Shown here in pieces: positions 9,068-16,558 of a DNA stretch of 63,360 bases. Source of the stretch: Betaproteobacteria bacterium CG2_30_68_42 (lineage in GTDB: Bacteria > Pseudomonadota > Gammaproteobacteria > Burkholderiales > Rhodocyclaceae). A program made the position numbers and the translations under genes. Location: the NCBI GenBank assembly GCA_001872285.1, contig MNXU01000030.1, positions 1 through 63,360 on the forward strand, written 5' to 3'. Every line of letters begins with the position of its first letter. Position 1 is the first letter of the stretch. The notes beneath the pieces were generated by a model that ran no database searches, was not told the origin of the DNA, and saw only the letters and a program-made list of their open reading frames with translations.

Positions 9068-9070
9068 AAT
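9065..9070 (+). promoter_or_regulatory. possible -10 element (TAGAAT) before the NeuB-like cassette
   Basis: TAGAAT lies between the GT4 stop and the NeuB-like gene. No convincing -35 hexamer is seen at 16-18 bases upstream, so this is weak. It would let the cassette from the synthase onward be transcribed separately. It also argues against translation starting at the ATG at 9069, which lies inside the element. Confidence 0.3.
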
Positions 9071-9161
9071 GCGCGCCAGTCTGCCGGGTCGCTCGACGGC
9101 ACGACCCGTTCGTGCGTCGGTGCGCGCGGTAGCGCGAGATCAGGGATGGAGTGCCAGCAAG

Positions 9162-10025
9162 GTGCAAATTGCCAGTTTTGACGTCCCGCAACATGTTTTT
9201 GTCATCGCCGAAATCGGCATCAACCACAATGGCGAAATCGAAATCGCGAAGCGTCTGATCGACATGGCCATGCGCTGCGGTTGCGATGCGGTCAAGTTCC
9301 AGAAGCGCAGCATCGACATCGTTTACACGAAGGAAATGCTCGATTCGCCCCGTGAGAGCCCCTGGGGCGCGACGCAACGCGCGCAAAAGGAGGGACTGGA
9401 ATTCGGCAAGGCCGAGTACGACGAGATCGATCGCCAATGCCGCCAGAGGGGTATCGAATGGTTCGCGTCGGCGTGGGACATCCCGAGCCAGCTCTTCCTG
9501 CGCGACTACGGCTTGAAGCGCAACAAGATCGCATCTGCCATGGTGACCCACCCTGAGTTCCTGGAGGTGGTGGCCGAGGAGAAAAAGCCCGTTTTCCTTT
9601 CCACCGGCATGTGCACCTACGAGGAGATCGACCGCGCCGTCGCCGTTTTCGGCAAGCAGGGCTGCCCGGTCACCCTGATGCACGCGGTGTCCGAGTATCC
9701 CGCCCCGGAAGAGATCCTGAACATCGCCTGCATGCATGCCCTGCGCGAGCGCTACGGCTTGCCCGTCGGCTACAGCGGCCATGAGGCCTCGGTGTCGCCG
9801 AGCGTGATCGCCGCCGCCCATGGGGCGGTCGCCATCGAGCGCCACGTCACCCTCGACCGCGCCATGTATGGCAGCGATCAGTCCGCTTCGCTCGAAGAAG
9901 CCGGCCTGCGCGACATGGTCGCCATGATCCGCAAGATCGCCATGGTTCTGGGGGACGGCGAAAAACGCATCACCGTCAAGGAAGAGGGCGTTGCCAGCAA
10001 ACTTCGCTACTGGAATCCAAGATAG
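9162..10025 (+). CDS. NeuB-like N-acetylneuraminate synthase family protein without SAF domain
   Basis: This protein of about 287 residues has the NeuB TIM barrel: AEIGINHNG near residue 16, VKFQK, KIASAMVTH, LSTGM, LMHAVSEYP, GYSGHE and ERHVTLDR with GSDQ. These match the PEP- and metal-binding landmarks of sialic-acid-type synthases, which condense PEP with an aldose to give a 2-keto-3-deoxy acid. It ends right after the barrel (SKLRYWNPR), so the C-terminal antifreeze-like SAF domain of classical NeuB (about 345 residues) is absent. I prefer the GTG at 9162 with GGAG 10 bases upstream; an ATG at 9069 would add 31 non-conserved residues. The substrate is unknown. Confidence 0.85.
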   Translation: MQIASFDVPQHVFVIAEIGINHNGEIEIAKRLIDMAMRCGCDAVKFQKRSIDIVYTKEMLDSPRESPWGATQRAQKEGLEFGKAEYDEIDRQCRQRGIEWFASAWDIPSQLFLRDYGLKRNKIASAMVTHPEFLEVVAEEKKPVFLSTGMCTYEEIDRAVAVFGKQGCPVTLMHAVSEYPAPEEILNIACMHALRERYGLPVGYSGHEASVSPSVIAAAHGAVAIERHVTLDRAMYGSDQSASLEEAGLRDMVAMIRKIAMVLGDGEKRITVKEEGVASKLRYWNPR

Positions 10026-10034
10026 CAGCAAGGC

Positions 10035-10802
10035 ATGGCGAGTAAGCGCGTCGTGCTGGTGATCCAGGCCCGGATGGGATCCGCCCGACTGCCTGGCAAG
10101 TCGATGATGGACCTCGCCGGTGCGCCCCTGGTCGGGCGCATCCTGGAGCGTGTCAAGCGCTGCCGGAGGATCGACGAAGTCGTCCTGGCCATCCCGGATA
10201 CCGCCAGCGATGCGGTGCTCGGCGACTTGGGCCGGCGCTACGGGGTCGCCGTCTTCACGGGTCCGGAAAACGATCTGGTGGAACGCTATTATCAGGCCGC
10301 GCTCGCCTTCGATGCTGATATCGTGGGGCGGCTGCCGGCCGACAATGCCACCCCGGAACCGGAGGAGATCGACCGCATCGCCGACCACCACCGCATGCTC
10401 GGCCGCCGAGGTTTTTCCTCCAATCTCACCACGGTGGGCGACAATGGCTATCCGGATGGCATTGGCGCGGAGATGTTCGATTTTTCCCTGCTCGCCGAGG
10501 CTCGGCAAAGGCATTCCGATCCGCGCCGGCGCGAGCATGTCCACCTCAACTTCTTCGACTATTCGACACAGACGCCGGTGGATGCCGACTGGTGTCCGGT
10601 CAGCACCGTAGCCTGTCCGCCGGAATTTGCACGTCCAGATCTCGTGCTGGATGTCAATACGCAGGCGCAGTACGAGTTCATGCGCCAGCTCTACGAAGCG
10701 TTGTACCCGAAGAATCCGGAGTTCCACATCACGGACATCCTCGCCTGGTACGACAACATCTACCGGCCGCAGCATCCGCAGCCCGAGCCATGCCCCAGCT
10801 GA
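10035..10802 (+). CDS. SpsF-like cytidylyltransferase (CMP-sugar acid synthetase family)
   Basis: This 255-residue protein begins with VLVIQARMGSARLPGK, the nucleotide-binding signature of the CMP-NeuAc/CMP-Kdo synthetase superfamily in its SpsF branch. LPADNATPEPEEIDRI follows near residue 98, where related enzymes have a metal-binding Asp. Next to a NeuB-like synthase, activation of its 2-keto acid product with CTP is the natural inference. It overlaps the HAD phosphatase gene by 13 bases. Confidence 0.82.
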   Translation: MASKRVVLVIQARMGSARLPGKSMMDLAGAPLVGRILERVKRCRRIDEVVLAIPDTASDAVLGDLGRRYGVAVFTGPENDLVERYYQAALAFDADIVGRLPADNATPEPEEIDRIADHHRMLGRRGFSSNLTTVGDNGYPDGIGAEMFDFSLLAEARQRHSDPRRREHVHLNFFDYSTQTPVDADWCPVSTVACPPEFARPDLVLDVNTQAQYEFMRQLYEALYPKNPEFHITDILAWYDNIYRPQHPQPEPCPS

Positions 10803-11146
10803 CCTACTGTTTCGATATCGATGGCACCCTGTGTACCAATACCGAGGGTGACTACGAGCATGCCGAGCCTTACCCGGATGTGATCGCCGAGGTGAATCGC
10901 CTGTTCGATGATGGCCATACCATCATGCTGCTGAGCGCGCGCGGCACGACCACCGGCATCGACTGGCGTCCGGCCACGGAGCGCCAGTTGGCGGCATGGG
11001 GCGTCCGCTATCACGTTCTCCATCTCGGCAAACCCAGCGCCGATGTCTATGTCGACGACAAGGCGATCAATGCGCTCACCTGGCGCCGCGACGGCTTTGT
11101 CAGCGAAGCCGAAGCGCTCATCATGGAAAGGAAATTCAGCGGATGA
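10790..11146 (+). CDS. HAD-like phosphatase of capsule/glycan loci
   Basis: This is a short HAD protein of 118 residues with the catalytic FDIDGTL motif near residue 8, a motif II SARG near residue 50, and a C-terminal GKPSADVYVDDKAIN carrying the Lys and acidic pair. No cap domain is present. In nonulosonate routes a phosphatase removes the 9-phosphate after PEP condensation with a phosphorylated aldose. A similar step here is plausible but inferred. It overlaps both neighbours. Confidence 0.82.
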   Translation: MPQLTYCFDIDGTLCTNTEGDYEHAEPYPDVIAEVNRLFDDGHTIMLLSARGTTTGIDWRPATERQLAAWGVRYHVLHLGKPSADVYVDDKAINALTWRRDGFVSEAEALIMERKFSG

Positions 11147-12129
11147 ATGCCTCAGGTCGCGTCGTCTTTTTCAACGGCCAGCTCGTTCCCGAGGCCGAGG
11201 CCCGCATCTCGATCTACGACTCGGCGCTGATGTTCGGCGACATGGTGTTCGAGATGACCCGCTCGTTCGGCAAACGGCAGTTCAAGCTGCGCGAGCATGT
11301 CGAACGGCTGTATGCCGGCATCAGGATCCTGCGCATCCCGCTTTCCATGACGCCGGAGGAGATGGAGCAGGCGTGCCAACAGACCATCGAGGCGAACGAT
11401 CCGCTGTTCGCGGCCGACGACGAGCATCGGCTGATGATCGACGTGTCGCGCGGCCTGCTCGGCATCTACCAGGACGTGGCCGGCCTGCAGAAGGGGCCGA
11501 ATGTCATCATCGCCGACTTTCCGCTGCGCTGGACGGTCGCCGGAATGAGCAAGCTGTTCGACACCGGCATCAACGCGGTCATCACTTCGCAGCGCGCCAT
11601 TCCGGCGAGCCTGCTGGATCCGAAGATCAAGAATCGCAGCCGCATCCATTATCTGATGGCCAACATCGAGGCCTCGCGGATTCCCGGCGACAACAACTGG
11701 GCGCTGCTGCTCGACCCGGACGGGTTCGTCGCGGAGGGCACGGGAGACAACTTTTTCATCGTCAAGGACGGGGTCGTGATCACGCCGGAGGGCCGCAACA
11801 TCCTGCGCGGCATCTCCCGCGCCTACCTCATCGAGGAACTGTGCCCGCAGCTCGGCATCCCGGCGATGGAGAAGAACATCGATGCCTACGACGTTCATAC
11901 GGCGGACGAGGCCTTCATGACCGGCACGCCGTTCTGCATGCTGCCGGTCACGGCCCTCGACGGCAACCCGATCGGTGCCGGCCGCGTCGGCCCGATTTTC
12001 ACCGCCTTGCTCGAACGCTGGGGTGCCGAGGTCGGCGTCGACATCCCCGGCCAGATCCGGGCCTGGGATGCCGTTCGGCCGCGTGCGGCGGCGGACGCGC
12101 CCACCCCCTACCGCTTTAAGTCGAGGTGA
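11143..12129 (+). CDS. class IV aminotransferase (branched-chain/D-amino acid type), PLP-dependent
   Basis: This 328-residue protein has the fold-type IV order: ISIYDSALMFGDMVFEM near residue 22, then an IKNRSRIHYLMAN segment near residue 165 whose Lys is the likely PLP Lys. FVAEGTGDNFFIV and NILRGISR follow, then DEAFMTGTPFCMLPV. Such enzymes transaminate 2-keto acids such as the branched-chain ones. Finding one inside a NeuB-like cassette is unusual, since sugar aminotransferases of glycan loci are normally fold type I (DegT). It could act on a 2-keto acid or feed an amino-acid substituent; this is speculation. Confidence 0.82.
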   Translation: MNASGRVVFFNGQLVPEAEARISIYDSALMFGDMVFEMTRSFGKRQFKLREHVERLYAGIRILRIPLSMTPEEMEQACQQTIEANDPLFAADDEHRLMIDVSRGLLGIYQDVAGLQKGPNVIIADFPLRWTVAGMSKLFDTGINAVITSQRAIPASLLDPKIKNRSRIHYLMANIEASRIPGDNNWALLLDPDGFVAEGTGDNFFIVKDGVVITPEGRNILRGISRAYLIEELCPQLGIPAMEKNIDAYDVHTADEAFMTGTPFCMLPVTALDGNPIGAGRVGPIFTALLERWGAEVGVDIPGQIRAWDAVRPRAAADAPTPYRFKSR

Positions 12130-12959
12130 GCCATCCCGTCGGCATCATGCAGGGGCGCCTGCTGCCGCCCTTCGAAGGCCGCTTCCAGGCCTTTCCCGCT
12201 GTCGGCTGGCAGGAGGAATTTCCGCGCGCGCGGGCGGCGGGCCTCGCCGGCATCGAGTGGATCTACGAGATCCCTCACGAGGATGAGAATCCCTTGCGCA
12301 CCGATGAGGGACTGGCGCAGATGCGGCGGCTGATGGGGGAGACCGGGGTCCTCGTGCGTTCCATTTGCGCAGACTGTTACATGCAGTCCCCTCTGGTGGT
12401 GGATGGACGACCGCAACGGATCAGGGTCGATCACCTCGAATGGCTGCTTGCACGCGCGGCGGCGCTCGGTGCGTGGTATGTCGTCCTGCCCTTCGTCGAT
12501 GCGTCCTCGCTCAGGACTGCTGCCGATCGCGATGCGCTCCGGGCGGTCCTGGGCGAGGTGCTGCCCGTGGCCCGGAGGCTCGGGGTGGAAATCCACCTCG
12601 AAACCGATCTTCCGCCACAGGAATTCACGGGGATGCTGGCCGGATTCGACGACCGCTGGCTGAAGGCGAATCATGACATCGGCAACAGCGCCGCGCTCGG
12701 CCACGACCCGGACGAGGAGCTGCGCATCCTCGGCCCGAGGATCGGCAGTGTGCACGTGAAGGATCGCGTCCTGCGTGGCGCAAGCGTCGCCCTGGGCACC
12801 GGAAACGCCGACTTTCCGAGCTCGTTCCGCCTGCTGCGCGCCGCCGGCTACGCGCGCCCCTTCATCCTGCAGGCCTCGCGTGGCGTTGAAGGCGAGGAAA
12901 CGACCTGGGCCGGCCACAACCGCGAATTCGTCGAGCGGCAATTGGCCGCGCTGCCATGA
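12126..12959 (+). CDS. sugar phosphate isomerase/epimerase-like TIM barrel
   Basis: This 277-residue protein starts at a GTG overlapping the aminotransferase stop (GTGA). It has the AP-endonuclease-2/xylose-isomerase-like TIM-barrel pattern: GIMQGRLLPP at the N-terminus, GIEWIYE, VEIHLETDLPP with a metal-ligand-type Glu, ANHDIGNSAALGHDP, and IGSVHVKDRVL with His/Lys near the metal. Relatives isomerise or epimerise sugars or sugar phosphates. In the cassette it could supply the aldose precursor of the NeuB-like synthase. Reaction unassigned. Confidence 0.78.
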   Translation: MSHPVGIMQGRLLPPFEGRFQAFPAVGWQEEFPRARAAGLAGIEWIYEIPHEDENPLRTDEGLAQMRRLMGETGVLVRSICADCYMQSPLVVDGRPQRIRVDHLEWLLARAAALGAWYVVLPFVDASSLRTAADRDALRAVLGEVLPVARRLGVEIHLETDLPPQEFTGMLAGFDDRWLKANHDIGNSAALGHDPDEELRILGPRIGSVHVKDRVLRGASVALGTGNADFPSSFRLLRAAGYARPFILQASRGVEGEETTWAGHNREFVERQLAALP

Positions 12960-13738
12960 ATCTCGGCCTGACCGACAAGGTGGCCCTGGTCTCCGGTGCC
13001 AGCCGCGGCATCGGCTTTGCGATCGCCGCCGGCTTCGCGGCGGAGGGCTGCAAGGTTGCCATCACGGCCCGGAATCAAGGCCTGCTGCACGCCGCCGCCG
13101 AACGCCTGGCGGACAGCGCCGGCGCCGGCAGGGTCCTCGCCATCGCGGCCGACATGGCCGACGAGGGGGCGGTTGCCGACCTGCTGGAACGCGTCGAATC
13201 CCGCCTCGGGCCGGTCGATGCGGCCGTGGCCAATGCCGGCAGCGGCGCGGCGCGCGACGGGATCGAGCTGACGCGGTCCGACTGGCAGGCGGCGCTCGAT
13301 GCGAACCTGTTCCCGGCGGTGGTGCTGGCCGGCGCGCTGCTGCCGCGGATGGCCGCCCGCAGGCAGGGCAGCCTGACACTGGTGAGCTCGATCGCCGGTA
13401 TCGAAGCCATCGGCGCGCCCATTCCCTACGCGGCCGCGAAGGCGGCGCTGGATGCGGCCGTCAAGGGCTATGCGCAATGGGTGGGCGCAGCCGGTGTGCG
13501 GGTCAATGCCGTGGCGCCCGGCAATGTCTTTTTCCCCGGCGGATCCTGGGCCCGGAAGTTCGAGGATGCCGGAAGCAAAGCCCTGTTCCTCGAGTACATC
13601 GAGCGTGAGGTGCCACTGCGCCGCTTCGCCACTCCACGGGAGATCGCCGATGTCGTGGTCTTCCTGGCCTCTGCCCGGGCCGGCTTCGTGACCGGTGCCG
13701 TGGTGGCGGTCGACGGCGGCCAGCTTCGTTCCGTTTGA
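12956..13738 (+). CDS. short-chain dehydrogenase/reductase (classical SDR)
   Basis: This 260-residue classical SDR has VSGASRGIG near residue 13, VANAGSG near 92, VSSIAG near 142, and the catalytic YAAAK near 159. The C-terminus is VTGAVVAVDGGQ, as in FabG-like enzymes. It overlaps the TIM-barrel gene by 4 bases. It would oxidise or reduce a hydroxyl/keto group of the cassette's sugar intermediate using NAD(P)H. The substrate is not determinable. Confidence 0.85.
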   Translation: MNLGLTDKVALVSGASRGIGFAIAAGFAAEGCKVAITARNQGLLHAAAERLADSAGAGRVLAIAADMADEGAVADLLERVESRLGPVDAAVANAGSGAARDGIELTRSDWQAALDANLFPAVVLAGALLPRMAARRQGSLTLVSSIAGIEAIGAPIPYAAAKAALDAAVKGYAQWVGAAGVRVNAVAPGNVFFPGGSWARKFEDAGSKALFLEYIEREVPLRRFATPREIADVVVFLASARAGFVTGAVVAVDGGQLRSV

Positions 13739-13746
13739 GTCGATCG

Positions 13747-14616
13747 ATGTCTGCGATCTGTTATCTCTGCGGCAGCGGCCGGCGGCATCGCAAGGAAGGC
13801 CGCGTGCGGGACGCCCCCGAACTCCCGATCTGGGAGTGCGAGGGATGCGGGCTGGTCTCTCTCGGCGCGGGAGTGGGTCGCGACGGCGATTTCTATGCGG
13901 ATTCCGGCATGCACGGGAGCGAGGCGCCGGATGCGCAGGCCTGGTTGCGGGAGAGCGAGCGTGACGACCGCCGGAGGATCGCGTTCCTGGCGAGCAGGCT
14001 GGCGGGCAGCAGGCTACTCGACTTCGGTTGCGGCGCCGGGGGCTTCCTGGCCCATGCGGGAGCGCTTGCGACGAGCGCCACCGGTATCGAACCGGAGCGC
14101 CGTCTCGCCGGGCATTTCCGAGCTCTCGGCCTGACGGTGCACAGCGACCTCGGGGCGCTGCCGGAGGACAGCCGGTTCGACCTGATCACCGCCTTCCATG
14201 TCATCGAGCATCTCGCCGATCCGCGCGAGATCCTGCGGCGACTGGCGGCGCGGCTCGCAGATTCGCGCTCCGGGTTGATCGTCGAGGTGCCAGCCGCAAC
14301 CGATGCCCTGCTGAGCCTCTACCGCAGCAGCTCCTTCTCGAATTTCACCTATTGGAGCTGCCATCTCTACCTGTTCGATGCTTCCACCCTGCGCCGGCTC
14401 GCCGAACAGGCCGGCTTGCGCGTCGACTTCATCCGCCAGGTCCAGCGTTATCCGCTTTCCAACCACCTGCATTGGCTCGCCGCCGGCCGGCCGGGCGGAC
14501 ACCGGACCTGGGCCTTCCTCGATACCCCGGAACTGGAGCGGGCCTACGAATCGACCCTTGCCTCGCTCGGATTGTGCGATACCCTGATCGCCGGATTCGC
14601 CCTTGCATCGGAATGA
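13747..14616 (+). CDS. class I SAM-dependent methyltransferase with N-terminal zinc-binding motif
   Basis: This protein of about 289 residues starts with a CYLCGS and CEGCGL pair, a small treble-clef-like zinc motif. A Methyltransf_23-type fold follows, with RLLDFGCGAGGFLAHA near residue 95 and LITAFHVIEHLADPREIL near 150. I chose the ATG at 13747; a TTG at 13735 overlapping the SDR stop is an alternative adding four residues. It probably methylates the sugar product or a late glycan intermediate. It ends in an ATGA overlap with a 44-codon ORF. Confidence 0.83.
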   Translation: MSAICYLCGSGRRHRKEGRVRDAPELPIWECEGCGLVSLGAGVGRDGDFYADSGMHGSEAPDAQAWLRESERDDRRRIAFLASRLAGSRLLDFGCGAGGFLAHAGALATSATGIEPERRLAGHFRALGLTVHSDLGALPEDSRFDLITAFHVIEHLADPREILRRLAARLADSRSGLIVEVPAATDALLSLYRSSSFSNFTYWSCHLYLFDASTLRRLAEQAGLRVDFIRQVQRYPLSNHLHWLAAGRPGGHRTWAFLDTPELERAYESTLASLGLCDTLIAGFALASE

Positions 14617-14747
14617 TTCCGCAGCCCGTGCGAACAGACCTCCCGAGTGCTGCGGACCGCGGCCGATCCCTTTTGCGTCGAGCACCGGCGGTGCAGCAGA
14701 CGCCGCGCAAGGGCGAGTACATCGAAGCGCTGGAGGCCTCCGGATGA
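14613..14747 (+). CDS. small coupled ORF, 44 codons, unknown function
   Basis: An ATG at 14613 overlaps the methyltransferase stop (ATGA). The frame runs 44 codons to a TGA at 14745 that overlaps the ATG of the next SDR (ATGA at 14744). This double 4-base coupling is the same arrangement as among the proven-looking neighbours. The product is basic in its first half and ends KGEYIEALEASG. No signal peptide or known domain is visible. It could be a genuine small protein or the worn remnant of a larger domain. Confidence 0.5.
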   Translation: MIPQPVRTDLPSAADRGRSLLRRAPAVQQTPRKGEYIEALEASG

Positions 14748-15586
14748 GCCGAACCGCACGCGTGCGTGACGCCTTCGATCTCGACGGACGCGTCGTGGTC
14801 ATCACCGGGGGCGCGGGACTGCTCGGTGTCCGTCATGCGGAGGCGGTTGCCGAGCTGGGCGGCATCCCGTGGCTGGTCGACATCGATGCCGGACGTGCAG
14901 AAGCGGCGGCGGCGTCGGTGCGCAAGGCGTTCGGTGGTGCCGCGGTCGGCGCGCTCGCCGACATCCGCTCGGCGGAGGCCGTCGGCCTGCTGCGGGACGA
15001 GATCCTGGCCCGGCATGGGCGGATCGACGCCCTGATCAACAACGCCGCCAACAATCCCAAGGTCGAGGCCGGCACCGGCGGCGAGCACTGGTCACGCTTC
15101 GAGAACTTTCCTCTCGATGTCTGGAACGAGGACATCGCGGTGGGGCTGACCGGTGCCTTCCTGTGCAGCCAGGTCTTCGGAACCGCGATGGCGGCGGCGG
15201 GCCGCGGCGTGATCCTGAACATCGCCTCCGATCTCGGTCTGATCGCGCCCGACCAGCGCATCTACCGCGAGCCCGGCGAGAGTGTCGATGGCCAGAGGGT
15301 GAAACCGGTCACCTACTCGGTGGTGAAGGCCGGTCTGATCGGGCTGACACGTTATCTCGCCACCTACTGGCCGCATCGCGGAGTGCGCGCCAACGCCCTC
15401 GCGCCGGGCGGCGTCTTCGCCGGGCAGGACGAGGGTTTCGTTCAACGCCTCACCAACCTCATCCCGATGGAACGCATGGCCGATCCGGACGAGTACAAGG
15501 CGGCGGTGGCGTTCATGATCTCCGATGCCTCCAGCTACATGAATGGTGCGGTGATTTCGATCGACGGCGGCCGGACGGTCTGGTGA
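14744..15586 (+). CDS. PtmA-like SDR oxidoreductase of glycan loci
   Basis: This 280-residue SDR has ITGGAGLLG near residue 21, NNAANNPK near 102, NIASDLGLIAPDQRIY near 162, and the active-site YSVVKAGLIGL near 190. The end is SSYMNGAVISIDGGRTVW. The TGGAGLLG start and the DLG...IAPDQRIY insertion are, from memory, typical of the PtmA group in flagellin-glycan and legionaminate-related loci of Campylobacter. That supports a link to nonulosonate-like chemistry. It is coupled on both sides (ATGA upstream, GTGA downstream). Confidence 0.82.
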   Translation: MSRTARVRDAFDLDGRVVVITGGAGLLGVRHAEAVAELGGIPWLVDIDAGRAEAAAASVRKAFGGAAVGALADIRSAEAVGLLRDEILARHGRIDALINNAANNPKVEAGTGGEHWSRFENFPLDVWNEDIAVGLTGAFLCSQVFGTAMAAAGRGVILNIASDLGLIAPDQRIYREPGESVDGQRVKPVTYSVVKAGLIGLTRYLATYWPHRGVRANALAPGGVFAGQDEGFVQRLTNLIPMERMADPDEYKAAVAFMISDASSYMNGAVISIDGGRTVW

Positions 15587-16479
15587 TCGTGAAGGAACTC
15601 AAGAGGCGCGTTCGGCCGCGATGGGTCAGCGATGTGCGCGGGTGCCTGGTGTCGCGCCACCGCCTCGCGGGACTGACGCGGCGTTTCGGGCTGCGCCCCC
15701 TGTCCGGCAATCCGCTCGCCCGCGTGAAGAAGAGCGACACCCTGTTCATCCTCGGCAGCGGCGATTCCATCAACGAGATCCGCGCCCAGGAGTGGTCGCA
15801 AATCTCGTCGGCCGATTCGCTCGGATTCAACGGCTGGTATCTGCACGCGTTCGTGCCTTCGGTATTCGTCACCGAGCCGGGCAAGGATCTCGACCAGCTC
15901 GCGCTCGAATATGCCAGTATCGAAAAGCGCTACGCGGGGCGAGACACCCCGATCCTGATCAAGGATATGGAACGCTACCGCCGGGAGGAGATGGCGTCCA
16001 TCCTGGAGGTGATGCCGCGCCGATTGCACCCGCGGATCGCGCTGACCTGGGACTGGGAACTCCGCGAGGACGACCCCGCTCGATTCAGCGCCAGGCTTGC
16101 CCGGCTGGCGCGCCTGGGCATCGTCACCGGCGCCGGTTACCCGGTGATCCGGACTCGATCCTCGGTGTTCTACTTGCTCGTGCTTGCACTGCGCGCGGGC
16201 TACCGGCGGATCGTGCTTTGCGGCATCGATCTCAACGGTTCGGAATATTTCTATGAAGCGTGCCGGTCTTCGCTCGAAGCCGAAGGCTATTGGGTACCCC
16301 CGCGGCGACCGCTGAGCGCGACTCACAAGACCGAAGACCCCGGCTTCGGACCGGTGACCGTCTCGGTGGCGCTCGATGCGCTGCATGCCGAAGTGCTGCA
16401 CAAGCTGGATATCTCGCTGTATGTCGCATTCCGGTCCTCCAAGTTGTACTCGATCTTTCCCGCCTACTTCGGCCGCTAG
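15583..16479 (+). CDS. putative glycosyltransferase with GT42 (CstI/II sialyltransferase)-like motif order
   Basis: This 298-residue protein starts at a GTG overlapping the SDR stop. It has FILGSGDSINEI near residue 50, comparable to the GNGPSL nucleotide loop of bacterial GT42 sialyltransferases. LALRAGYRRIVLCGIDLNG near 205 resembles their GYKEIYLSGIDF. THKTEDP near 245 sits where GT42 has the HSKNTD loop with the catalytic His. The end resembles their SLLA region (SLYVAFRSSKLYSIFPAYF). The same fold also occurs in DUF115/MptE-like proteins, so this is a motif-level suggestion. Downstream of a CMP-sugar cassette it would be the natural transferase. Confidence 0.6.
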   Translation: MIVKELKRRVRPRWVSDVRGCLVSRHRLAGLTRRFGLRPLSGNPLARVKKSDTLFILGSGDSINEIRAQEWSQISSADSLGFNGWYLHAFVPSVFVTEPGKDLDQLALEYASIEKRYAGRDTPILIKDMERYRREEMASILEVMPRRLHPRIALTWDWELREDDPARFSARLARLARLGIVTGAGYPVIRTRSSVFYLLVLALRAGYRRIVLCGIDLNGSEYFYEACRSSLEAEGYWVPPRRPLSATHKTEDPGFGPVTVSVALDALHAEVLHKLDISLYVAFRSSKLYSIFPAYFGR

Positions 16480-16558
16480 CCGATCGAGCGCAGGCACGCG
16501 ATCTGCTCTGAGCCTCGCCCGCTTCGCAGAATCCGCCACGCCGCACGCACGAGGTGAC

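Noticed and set aside
9069-9161. Upstream ATG start for the NeuB-like protein
   Set aside because: The ATG overlaps a TAGAAT box and the added 31 residues are Arg-rich and not barrel-like; the GTG at 9162 has a well-spaced GGAG.
9162-10802. Classical sialic-acid (neuABC) pathway
   Set aside because: No NeuC-type hydrolysing UDP-GlcNAc epimerase, no O-acetyltransferase of the NeuD type next to it, and the synthase lacks the SAF domain, so a plain Neu5Ac assignment is not supported.
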